Assembly: GCF_018780625.1 (NCBI RefSeq)
Contig: NZ_JADMJK010000122.1
Span: 1-32,879, forward strand
From: Polaromonas sp.
GTDB taxonomy: Bacteria; Pseudomonadota; Gammaproteobacteria; Burkholderiales; Burkholderiaceae_C
Direction of reading: 5' to 3'
Length of the DNA stretch: 32,879 nucleotides
Position 1 is the first letter of the stretch; each line of letters starts with the position of its first letter. Positions 16,330 to 24,622 of this stretch are shown here, piece after piece. A program made the translations under genes and the position numbers. The notes beneath the pieces are model-generated. The model saw nothing but the letters and a program-made list of their open reading frames with translations. It ran no database searches and had not been told where the DNA came from.

Positions 16330-16347
16330 CCGGCCGATTTCAGCGCG

Positions 16348-16410
16348 GCCTAACGTGGAGTTCAGCGATGCGCGGCACCTGCGCGCGTCCGTTGGAACGG
16401 CAAGTTAGAA
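16348..16410 (-). other. attC recombination site between BrnTA and HigBA cassettes
   Basis: Read on the minus strand the site begins with TTCTAAC (16410-16404; R'' box, one mismatch to RYYYAAC) and ends with GTTAGGC (16354-16348; perfect R' box GTTRRRY). Between them is a 49-bp imperfect palindrome whose left part (TTGCCGTTCCAACGG) resembles the L'' region of known attC sites. The orientation fits a cassette array read leftward, away from the integrase. The last residues of BrnA are encoded inside it. Confidence 0.75.
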
Positions 16411-16631
16411 GTGGTCGCCTCAAGACGCTCGGCAAGCCAGACTTTGATAACAGACTGCCTTGTAACCCCGAGTTTGCTGGCTTCACGATCCAGGGAGTCA
16501 ATCATCCAGGTTGGAAAATCGACATTCACTCGTTTTTGCTCCTGCAGCACGCGCTTTGCTTTGGATAAGTCCAAAGAAGCCGTGAGGTCGACCCCATCGT
16601 CAAATTGTTGCTCGAACTTTTTAGCTTTCAT
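16362..16631 (-). CDS. brnA: BrnA antitoxin, ribbon-helix-helix type
   Basis: 89-residue antitoxin. The centre is a ribbon-helix-helix domain: strand KRVNVDFP (33-40), helices TWMIDSLDREASKLG and TRQSVIKVWLAERL (to residue 70). The first 30 residues (KKFEQQFDDGVDLTASLDLS) are the usual toxin-binding part of BrnA. It blocks BrnT and autorepresses the operon. Its start overlaps the brnT stop by 11 bp. Odd: residues about 75-89 (SNLPFQRTRAGAAHR) are encoded by the attC site that follows, so the natural C-terminus is replaced or extended by recombination-site sequence. GC is clearly lower than in the flanking host genes. Confidence 0.88.
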   Translation of the reverse strand: MKAKKFEQQFDDGVDLTASLDLSKAKRVLQEQKRVNVDFPTWMIDSLDREASKLGVTRQSVIKVWLAERLEATTSNLPFQRTRAGAAHR

Positions 16632-16884
16632 AAAGTGCCACCTCTTCTGTGCGTGCGCGACGAACGGATATCAATCGTATATTGGCCCCACGGTAGGTAA
16701 TGACGGCCGACCAATGCTTCCCATCAATAAGCCCTATCACGAGAAGCCGCGGTTCATCATCAGTTTTTGCTGGGATTTCCAGCAGCATCGGGTCATTCCA
16801 GAGGCTCTGCGCCTCCTCGAAATCGATGCCATGCTTCGTGCGATTAGATTCGCTTTTTGCGGCATCAAATTCAAATGCGTACAT
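16621..16884 (-). CDS. brnT: BrnT family toxin (RelE-like ribonuclease)
   Basis: 87-residue toxin of the BrnT family, a RelE-fold ribonuclease that stops translation. The diagnostic start FEFDAAKSESNRTKHGIDF followed by EEAQSLW is present, as are RLLVIGLIDGKHWSAVIT and the C-terminal RLISVRRARTEE with the catalytic basic residues; length is normal, so it is probably active. It precedes brnA, the normal order. A palindrome containing the -10 element ends directly at the ATG, and there is no Shine-Dalgarno sequence, so the transcript is probably leaderless or has a leader of three or four bases. Confidence 0.9.
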   Translation of the reverse strand: MYAFEFDAAKSESNRTKHGIDFEEAQSLWNDPMLLEIPAKTDDEPRLLVIGLIDGKHWSAVITYRGANIRLISVRRARTEEVALYES

Positions 16885-16901
16885 GGTATAAAAATTATAC
16901 C
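16885..16901 (-). promoter_or_regulatory. brnTA operator with embedded -10 element
   Basis: On the minus strand GGTATA-ATTTT-TATACC is a perfect 6-bp dyad with a 5-bp spacer. It contains a perfect -10 hexamer TATAAT (16899-16894) and touches the brnT ATG at 16884. BrnA-type ribbon-helix-helix antitoxins bind such dyads over the promoter, so this is the likely autoregulatory operator. No clear -35 hexamer was found 17 bp upstream. Confidence 0.7.
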
Positions 16902-16935
16902 TTTAAAGGCTTCATTAGGGGAGTGCTATTTCGGC

Positions 16936-17006
16936 TTCCAACGTTCGAGCTAAGCTGCCCGCGGAGGCAGGTGCTGTAGCGGGTCAGCGTGAGCGAGGAG
17001 TTAGGC
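16936..17006 (-). other. attC recombination site between SHOCT and BrnTA cassettes
   Basis: On the minus strand it opens with GCCTAAC (17006-17000; perfect R'' box RYYYAAC) and closes with GTTGGAA (16942-16936; R' box with one mismatch to GTTRRRY). The 57-bp interior is partly palindromic (for example CTGCC..GGCAG) and its end TTAGCTCGAAC just before the R' box is typical of L' regions in chromosomal attC sites. The boundary of the BrnTA cassette would be after the G at 16942. Confidence 0.75.
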
Positions 17007-17058
17007 GTCATCGCAGGTTATGGCTGAGGATCACGCTCTGGAGCTCGAACTGGCAGGC

Positions 17059-17409
17059 TCACTTGAGGAGAAGTGACTTTCTGGCTTGAAATTCTTCATC
17101 ACTGAGTACGCCCTTGTCTCGAAGATTAGCGAGCTTTTCGAGTTCGTCTGCCACAAGATGTGACGATCCAGGTAGTTCTACGGCTGCCGCTTGAACAACT
17201 GGCCCAGGATTCTGAACGGATTTGAGTGCTTCTATCTGCCGATCCTGATCTTCACGGCGAAGCCGTGTCTTTCTCGCCTCTTCGGCCAAGTTAGATTTAG
17301 TGAGTAGAACTATTAGTCCAACTAGTGGAGAAAGCAAAGCTGAAAGCAAGAAGTAGTCGAACGCCAGACTGCAACTAACCCAGCGTAAGCCCGGTAACCC
17401 GCTTGACAT
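17059..17409 (-). CDS. SHOCT-domain small membrane protein, first cassette; N-terminus uncertain
   Basis: 116 residues from the ATG at 17409; ATGs at 17445 and 17484 are in frame but lie in the integrase promoter and gene. One membrane segment is visible (FLLSALLSPLVGLIVLL), then a charged coiled stretch EEARKTRLRREDQDRQIEAL, and a C-terminal SHOCT domain (ADELEKLANLRDKGVLSDEE, FQARKSLLL), a short module common at the C-terminus of bacterial membrane proteins. Relatives often have another membrane helix before the YFLLSxLLSPLxG segment, missing here. No Met occurs after 17409, and the suspected attI/cassette junction at 17373-17379 is inside the frame, so the cassette seems to borrow its start from attI. 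Function unknown. Confidence 0.65.
   Translation of the reverse strand: MSSGLPGLRWVSCSLAFDYFLLSALLSPLVGLIVLLTKSNLAEEARKTRLRREDQDRQIEALKSVQNPGPVVQAAAVELPGSSHLVADELEKLANLRDKGVLSDEEFQARKSLLLK
17373..17379 (-). other. putative attI/cassette junction core
   Basis: On the minus strand GTTAGTT has one mismatch to the integron core GTTRRRY and is the best such core found between the integrase start (17458) and the SHOCT coding sequence. It would place the junction about 80 bp from the integrase start codon. Weak evidence, given mainly by position. Confidence 0.35.
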
Positions 17410-17445
17410 CTTGTCTTTTGGCGTAAATACTGTGTTTTTATACAT
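17403..17445 (+). promoter_or_regulatory. integrase promoter with LexA-like box
   Basis: A perfect TTGACA at 17403-17408 is followed after 17 bp by AATACT (17426-17431). Overlapping the -10 is TACTGT-GTTTTTAT-ACATGG, that is CTGT-N8-ACAT at 17430-17445, one base from the LexA consensus CTGT-N8-ACAG with an AT-rich centre. Integron integrase genes are commonly under SOS control, so the site fits its context. Confidence 0.6.
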
Positions 17446-17457
17446 GGTTTTTATTCT

Positions 17458-17919
17458 ATGAACTCTGTCGCCTATCTTCCCCAATCCAAGCGCCTGCTGG
17501 AGCAGGTGAGTGAGGTGCTACGTTACAAACACTATAGTCTGAAAACTGAGCAGGCTTACCTCTACTGGGTTCGCTTTTCCGTTCGCTGGCATGGGCGTGA
17601 CGGGCAGATGCAGCACCCCCGTAGCATGGGCGGTGCTGAGGTGACGCAGTTTCTGACTGTGCTCGCCAACGAGCGCAGAGTGTCGGTGTCAACGCACAAT
17701 CAGGCGCTCAGTGCCTTGCTGTTTTTGTACCGCGAGGTGCTGGCAATTAATTTGCCCTGGCTGACCGAGGTCCAGCGCCCGACCCGTCCCAGGCGAATTC
17801 CCTCTGTTTTGACCAAGGCCGAAGTCGCGTCCCTTTTGGGCGCGATGGATGGCGAGATGGCTTTATTGGCCAAACTGCTGAATGGCACGGGCATGCGCTT
17901 GATGGAAGGCTTGCGCCTG
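17458..17919 (+). pseudogene. intI: integron integrase, truncated (IntI tyrosine recombinase)
   Basis: Homology to IntI runs from residue 1 to about 154, where a full integrase is about 320-340 residues. Seen: the N-terminal SAM-like domain (RYKHYSLKTEQAYLYWVRF, LANERRVSVSTHNQALSALL) and the start of the catalytic domain to LNGTGMRLMEGLRL, which holds the first catalytic Arg (R147). The remaining catalytic H, R, H and Tyr are gone, as is the IntI-specific extra helix. The frame continues to 18051 but the last 43 residues are the antisense of an ABC permease fragment. The break is at CGCCTGC (17914-17920). Promoter and start appear intact, so a truncated, inactive protein may still be made. 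The cassettes to its left are therefore frozen unless an integrase acts in trans. Confidence 0.88.
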
Positions 17920-18103
17920 CACCGGGTCCATGCACGCGGCGCTGCGGGCCGGAATCGCGGCGGCGGCCAGCCCCACAGACAAGCTACGCCAGCAGCACCA
18001 GCGACGGGTCAAACCGGGCAGCAAACAGCGGACTGCCGGCGGGACTTTTAACGACAAAAAATACCACCAGCAGCCCGCAGGCCAGCACCGAGCCGCCCTG
18101 CCT
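17914..18103 (-). pseudogene. decayed 3' fragment of a MacB/FtsX-type ABC permease
   Basis: The minus strand encodes pieces that line up in order with the C-terminus of the intact permease at 21887-23149: QGG, SVL, CGLLVVFFVVKSPAGSPLFA, ARFDPSLVLLA, GVAC, then GLAAAAIPARSAACMDPVQA. At least two frameshifts and two in-frame losses break it. Over the last 63 bp it matches the intact gene at 60 positions, less well further in, so it looks like a diverged homologue, not a fresh copy. The terminal IRA-stop codons are missing because the sequence passes into the integrase remnant at the 7-bp CGCCTGC. Its other end stops about 8 bp before the katG stop codon. Confidence 0.85.
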
Positions 18104-18110
18104 GCAAAGA

Positions 18111-20378
<2,268 letters not shown>

Positions 20379-20493
20379 TTAGGTTTTCTTAATGGCAGCT
20401 ATAGCGTTGAGCGGGCGCCCGGCGCGATTTGAGCCGCTGCGCAGGGGTGCCATGGGCTGTTGCAGCTCAAACAGCAGCGCAGCAGCCGTCATC

Positions 20494-21666
20494 TCATTTG
20501 CTCTTGCCCGGATCCTTCACATCCCTGATCGTCGCGAACTCAACGTTGAAGAGCTGACCGTCCTTGCGCTCGACCTTGCGGATGTAGACGTTGTGAACAA
20601 CGTCCCGGGTCTGCGCGTCGATGAACATCGGCCCGCGCGGACTCTCGAAGATCTGGCCTTTCATGGCCGCCAGCAATGCGTCGCCGCCGCCCGCGCCCTT
20701 GGTGGCCTTGATGGCTTCGTAGATCACGCGCATGCCATCGTAGGCGCCCACGGCCATGAAATTGGGCCGCAGCTTGTTGTTGGCGTTCATGAAAGCCTCC
20801 ACGAATTTCTTGTTCAGCGGCGAGTTGTGCGCGGCTGAATAGTGGTGTGCGGTCACCACGCCATTGGCCACATCGCCCATGCTGTTCAGGATGTCGTCGT
20901 CGGTCACGCTGCCCTCCGCGATCATGCGAATGCCCGCCTTGTCCAGACCGCGTTCGGCAAACTGTTTCATGAGCGCCGAGCCCGCCCCGGATGGCACGAA
21001 GGCGAACAAGGCGTCAGGCTTGGCGTCGCGGACCTTCTGGAGGAAGGGGGCGAAATCGGGGTTGCGCAGCGGCACGCGAAGCGTCTCGATCACCGTGCCG
21101 CCATTGGCTACAAAGGTTTCCTTGAAATACTTCTCGGAGTCCATCCCCGGACCGTAGTCCGTGACCAGGCTCACCACTTTCTTGATGCCGTTTTTAGAGG
21201 CCCAGTCGGCCAGGACGGTCACCACCTGCGGCACGGTAAAACTGGTCCGGATCATGTAGGGAGACGCTTCAGTGATGCTCGAGGTGGCTGCAGCCATCAC
21301 GACCAGGGGCGTTTTGGACTGCGTGGCGATGGGCGCGCTGGCCAGCGCCAGCGGCGTAAGGCCAAAGCCTGCCAGCACGTTGACCTTGTCGTTGACGACC
21401 AGTTCCTGCGCGATGCGCTTGGTGACATCGGGCGTGCCGGTGTCGTCCTTGACGATCAGCTCCACTTTCCTGCCGCCCACGCTGCTGCCGTTTTGCGCCA
21501 TGTACAGGCGCGCGGCGGCTTCCAGTTGCTTGCCCGTGGAGGCGAACGGCCCCGACAAGGGCACGATCAGTCCAATCTTGAAAGTCGCCTCCTGGGCCAG
21601 GACGTTGCCTGCACCTGCCGCCAGTGCAACCGCCGTCACGCCGGATAGAAATAGTCGTTTTTGCAT
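20494..21666 (-). CDS. ABC transporter substrate-binding protein, branched-chain amino acid (LivJ) type
   Basis: 390-residue periplasmic receptor of the Leu/Ile/Val-binding family (type I fold). Signal peptide MQKRLFLSGVTAVALAAGAG, cleavage near VLA-Q. The mature part starts ATFKIGLIVPLSGPFASTGK and contains the family turn AGFGLTPLALASAPI and the GVVTAHHYSAAHNSPLNKKF C-lobe segment. In betaproteobacteria this group binds amino acids but also aromatic acids and amides. No permease (LivH, LivM) or ATPase (LivF, LivG) accompanies it, so it is an orphan that must use a transporter encoded elsewhere or act as a sensor. It lies inside the block that separates the ABC permease from the presumed ATPase. 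The 220 bp upstream hold only a hairpin. Confidence 0.93.
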   Translation of the reverse strand: MQKRLFLSGVTAVALAAGAGNVLAQEATFKIGLIVPLSGPFASTGKQLEAAARLYMAQNGSSVGGRKVELIVKDDTGTPDVTKRIAQELVVNDKVNVLAGFGLTPLALASAPIATQSKTPLVVMAAATSSITEASPYMIRTSFTVPQVVTVLADWASKNGIKKVVSLVTDYGPGMDSEKYFKETFVANGGTVIETLRVPLRNPDFAPFLQKVRDAKPDALFAFVPSGAGSALMKQFAERGLDKAGIRMIAEGSVTDDDILNSMGDVANGVVTAHHYSAAHNSPLNKKFVEAFMNANNKLRPNFMAVGAYDGMRVIYEAIKATKGAGGGDALLAAMKGQIFESPRGPMFIDAQTRDVVHNVYIRKVERKDGQLFNVEFATIRDVKDPGKSK

Positions 21667-21782
21667 GGTCTGTCTCCTTCATTGTTGAATACCGGTTTCA
21701 TCAGCGCACGGCGCGGCCGTTGCCGCCCCTGCATTTGACAACATTTCAGCCATGACCGGGTGCCAGCGATAACCCCCCAACC

Positions 21783-21805
21783 CCAAGGTACAGAGGTCCC
21801 CTTGG
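21783..21805. repeat. hairpin downstream of the ABC permease
   Basis: Perfect arms CCAAGG and CCTTGG with 11 bp between, about 80 bp beyond the stop of the leftward permease gene and before the receptor gene. It could end the adaptor-permease transcript, but no T-run follows on the minus strand, so terminator function is unproved. The rest of the 21667-21886 gap shows no gene. Confidence 0.35.
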
Positions 21806-21886
21806 TTTGCACCGTGGCCTATGGAATGCGCCTTATGTTTCGAATGTCAACGACCGGCTTTCGCTGCGCTGACCGACCGCAAAATC

Positions 21887-23149
21887 TCACGCCCGTATCG
21901 CCTGCACCGGGTCCATGCGCGCGGCGCTGCGGGCTGGAATCGCGGCGGCGGCGAGCCCCACGACGCAGGCCACGCCCGAGGCCATCAGCACCAGCAGCGG
22001 GTCGAGCTGCGCGGCAAACAGCGGGCTGCCGTCGGGACTCTTGAAGACGAACGAGAACACCACCAGCAGGCCGAAAGCCAGCGCCGATCCCAGCACCGAA
22101 CCCACCAGCCCGACCAGGCCGCCCTGCAGCAAGAACACCGTCATGATGCGGCGGCGCCCGGCGCCCATGGCGCGCAAAATGCCGATCTCGCGCTGCTTTT
22201 GCACCACGCTGACGACCAGCACGCTGGAAATGCCGAGCGCCACAATGATGACGACAAAGCTGCGAATCAGGTTGTTGGACACGGTCTGGTTTGACAAGGC
22301 ATTGAGCAGGCCCGAGTTGGTCTGCATCCAGCTGTCCACCGTGAGCCCGGTCTGGGCGCGCAGCGTGTCCGCCACCTGGTTGGCGCTGAACAGGTCGCTC
22401 ACCGTGAGGTCGATGCTCGACACGCCGCCGGGCAAATCCAGCAGCGTTTGCGCGAGTTTCAGCGTGACGAAGACCCAGCGCCGGTTCAGGTCGCGGTTGC
22501 CCATGTCAAACAGGCCGGTGATGTCCAGCGTTTCGCTGCGGCCGTCGGCGCTGGTCACGCGCAGCTTGTCGCCCACCGTCACGCCCAAGTCCTGCGCCAG
22601 GTCGCTGCCTATCAGCGCGCCGCTGCCGGTCACGTCGAAGCGGCCGCGCGTCATGTAGCTGTCCATGCGCACCACGCGCCGGTAGGCGTCGGGCTGCACG
22701 CCCAGCAGCGCCACACTCTTGCTGCTGTTGCCGCGCGACGCAAAGGCCGGGCCGCTGACCACCGGCGACACCGCCAGCACCCCGGGCGTGGCGGCCGCCA
22801 GCGCGGCAATGCGCTCCCACTGGTCGACCGGGCGCAGGCGCTGCGCGCGCGGCTGCACCACGGCGGCCACCGCGCGGTCGGCGCTGGGCGCGAGCACGCG
22901 CTGCGTGACTTCTTCGAGCGGGCGAATCACCACATGCGCCTGCGAGCCCATGACGCGGTCGATGATGGTGGACTGCAGCTGGTTGATCAGCTGGGTCAGG
23001 AAGATGATGACGGCCACGCCGCCGGTCACGCCGGCCAGGATCAGCGCGCTCTGCATCCGGCCTTCGCGCAAAAAGCGCAGCGCCACCAGCAGCTCGAACG
23101 GCATCCAGCGGGTCCAGGAACTGAGCGCGGGGCGGTGACGGGTGGTCAT
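21887..23149 (-). CDS. ABC transporter permease, MacB/FtsX family
   Basis: 420-residue permease with one N-terminal membrane helix (SALILAGVTGGVAVIIFLTQ), a periplasmic MacB-like core domain (about 55-280) and three C-terminal helices (FVVIIVALGISSVLVVSVV; GGLVGLVGSVLGSALAFGLL; LLVLMASGVACVVGLAAAA) ending IPARSAARMDPVQAIRA, the usual FtsX-type tail. Such permeases export or extract lipids, peptides or other molecules with a LolD-like ATPase and a periplasmic adaptor. The adaptor gene ends 4 bp upstream, so the two are one operon. The expected ATPase gene does not follow; a suitable one is at 14512-15207. A decayed homologue of its 3' end lies at 17914-18103. Confidence 0.93.
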   Translation of the reverse strand: MTTRHRPALSSWTRWMPFELLVALRFLREGRMQSALILAGVTGGVAVIIFLTQLINQLQSTIIDRVMGSQAHVVIRPLEEVTQRVLAPSADRAVAAVVQPRAQRLRPVDQWERIAALAAATPGVLAVSPVVSGPAFASRGNSSKSVALLGVQPDAYRRVVRMDSYMTRGRFDVTGSGALIGSDLAQDLGVTVGDKLRVTSADGRSETLDITGLFDMGNRDLNRRWVFVTLKLAQTLLDLPGGVSSIDLTVSDLFSANQVADTLRAQTGLTVDSWMQTNSGLLNALSNQTVSNNLIRSFVVIIVALGISSVLVVSVVQKQREIGILRAMGAGRRRIMTVFLLQGGLVGLVGSVLGSALAFGLLVVFSFVFKSPDGSPLFAAQLDPLLVLMASGVACVVGLAAAAIPARSAARMDPVQAIRA

Positions 23150-23153
23150 GGCG

Positions 23154-24398
23154 TTAACGGATCATGCCGGACGGCACTTCAAAACGCTGGTTGTTGACCA
23201 CCACCGGGCCGGGCCGCACGCGGTCGCCGGGCAGGGCTTTTTCGGTCTGCGGGATGACCTGGTCGCCCTGCTTCAGTCCCGCCACGATTTCCACGGACCC
23301 GATGCCGCGCAGCCCCAGCGTGACCGGCGTGCGCACGGCCCGGCCCTCCTTGAGCAGCAACACCCACGGCGTCTCGCGGTCGGCGTCGCGCACTGCGCCG
23401 GATGGCAGCACCAGCGCGTCCGCTTTGGCGCCGCCCACCAGTTCCACCGACACCGTCATGTCAGGCCGCAAAAACGCGGGCGCCTGCGGCACCGCCAGCC
23501 GCACCTCGACGGTGCCGCGCTGGGGATCGACCGCCGGCGCGATGTAGCTTAGCTGCGCGTCAAACGACTGGCCGGGATAGGCGTCGGCCACGGCGCGGGC
23601 CGCCATGCCAGGCGTCAGCAGGCGCAGGTTTTTTTCGTCCACGCCGGCATCGATGCGCAGGCCGCCCTGGGCCGCCAGGCCCAGGAGCACGCGGCCGGGC
23701 TGGGCCATGCTGCCGGGCTCTGCGTTGCGCGTCAGCACCAGCGCGTCGAGCGGGCTGGTGATGACAAGGCGCGCCAGCCTGGCCTCGGCCACGGCCACCG
23801 CTGCCACCGCCTGGTCCACGCGCGACGCGGCCAGCGCGCGCTCCACGCCGCTGGGCTGGTTGGCCTGGGCCTGCAGGCGGGCCGATTCAAGGGCGCTGCG
23901 CGCGGTGTCGAGCGCACGCTGGGCATCGTCGAGTTTTTGCTGCGAAAAGAAACCCTGGGCCACCAGTTCGCGGGCGCGCTGGTGCTCGCGCGCAGCGGCC
24001 GTGAATGCGGCCTCGGCCTGCACCACGGCCTGCGAAGCCACCGGCGCCGTGACACTGGCCTGCTGGGTGGCGCGGCCGCGCGCCTCCTGCAGGGCGGCGC
24101 GGGCCTGCTGCAGCGCCGCTCTGGCTTCGGCATCCGACAGGCGCAGCAGCAGTGCACCGGCCTTGACACGGTCGCCTTCGCGCACCAGCACGTCCTGCAC
24201 CGTGGCGGTGACTTCGGCGCCAATGTCCAGCCGCGCCGGCGCATTGAGCCGCCCGGTCGCCACCACCGACTGCACGATGCCGGTGCGCGCCACCGCAACC
24301 ACCTGTACCGGGGTGCCGCGCTGGCGGGCCAGGCCAAGCGCTGCCACCACCGCCAATACCAGAACGGCCCCCGCAGTCCATTGAACGATTGGTTTCAT
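23154..24398 (-). CDS. periplasmic adaptor (HlyD/RND-type membrane fusion protein)
   Basis: 414 residues from the ATG at 24398 (MKPIVQWTAGAVLVLAVVAA), which gives a clean single N-terminal membrane anchor; the frame is open further upstream but that part is not adaptor-like. Order of domains: lipoyl half (DIGAEVTATVQDVLVREGD), a long alanine-rich coiled-coil hairpin (about residues 85-200, many AxxxLxxA repeats), the second lipoyl half (ARLVITSPLDALVL), a beta-barrel and a membrane-proximal domain (ALVLPSGAVRD, LKQGDQVI). It links the inner-membrane permease to an outer-membrane channel. First gene of the leftward exporter operon; the permease follows after 4 bp. Confidence 0.93.
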   Translation of the reverse strand: MKPIVQWTAGAVLVLAVVAALGLARQRGTPVQVVAVARTGIVQSVVATGRLNAPARLDIGAEVTATVQDVLVREGDRVKAGALLLRLSDAEARAALQQARAALQEARGRATQQASVTAPVASQAVVQAEAAFTAAAREHQRARELVAQGFFSQQKLDDAQRALDTARSALESARLQAQANQPSGVERALAASRVDQAVAAVAVAEARLARLVITSPLDALVLTRNAEPGSMAQPGRVLLGLAAQGGLRIDAGVDEKNLRLLTPGMAARAVADAYPGQSFDAQLSYIAPAVDPQRGTVEVRLAVPQAPAFLRPDMTVSVELVGGAKADALVLPSGAVRDADRETPWVLLLKEGRAVRTPVTLGLRGIGSVEIVAGLKQGDQVIPQTEKALPGDRVRPGPVVVNNQRFEVPSGMIR

Positions 24399-24424
24399 GC
24401 CGCAAGCGTAGCAGGCCGGGCGCC

Positions 24425-24535
24425 ATGCTGGACCACCGCAACCGGATGGCGAGCAGGCATATCCTGGCAATCCAGGACCAGATGAAATTCGAGCACCAAG
24501 CGATCGGGCAGGCCGACGCCAAAACCTGGAGTTGA
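24425..24535 (+). other. 36-codon open frame, possibly the tail of a lost MerR-type regulator
   Basis: Reads MLDHRNRMASRHILAIQDQM then KFEHQAIGQADAKTWS and a TGA that overlaps the TTGACC of the adjacent operator. The pattern (LxxHRxR, IxxIQxQ, helical and charged) is reminiscent of the C-terminal dimerisation helix of MerR regulators. It is too short for a firm call; it could also be chance coding in the 224-bp gap between the adaptor and acetyl-CoA hydrolase genes. Confidence 0.25.
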
Positions 24536-24577
24536 CCTAGGGTTAACCCTAGTTCAACCGGATCGGCCTGCTAAAAT
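24531..24577 (+). promoter_or_regulatory. large palindromic operator and promoter before the acetyl-CoA hydrolase gene
   Basis: CTAGGGTTAACCCTAG (24537-24552) is a perfect 16-bp palindrome; the flanks GTTGAC and TTCAAC extend it to 28 bp (24531-24558) with one mismatched pair. The form, a dyad centred on GTTAAC following TTGAC, is that of MerR-family operators. A -10-like TAAAAT lies at 24572-24577, so the dyad is centred near -39 of the rightward transcript and covers the -35 region. No MerR gene is present nearby in intact form. Confidence 0.65.
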
Positions 24578-24622
24578 CTCCGGTTTGCGCTGCGGCGCCC
24601 CCACTTTCACCCGGAGCCCTTC

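Noticed and set aside
16411..16953. Rightward open frames over the brnTA genes
   Set aside because: They are antisense to two proteins with clear BrnT and BrnA family motifs and show no recognisable domain.
17458..18051. Treating the 197-codon integrase frame as a complete small recombinase
   Set aside because: The last 43 codons are antisense of a permease fragment, and the catalytic His, Arg, His and Tyr residues are absent.
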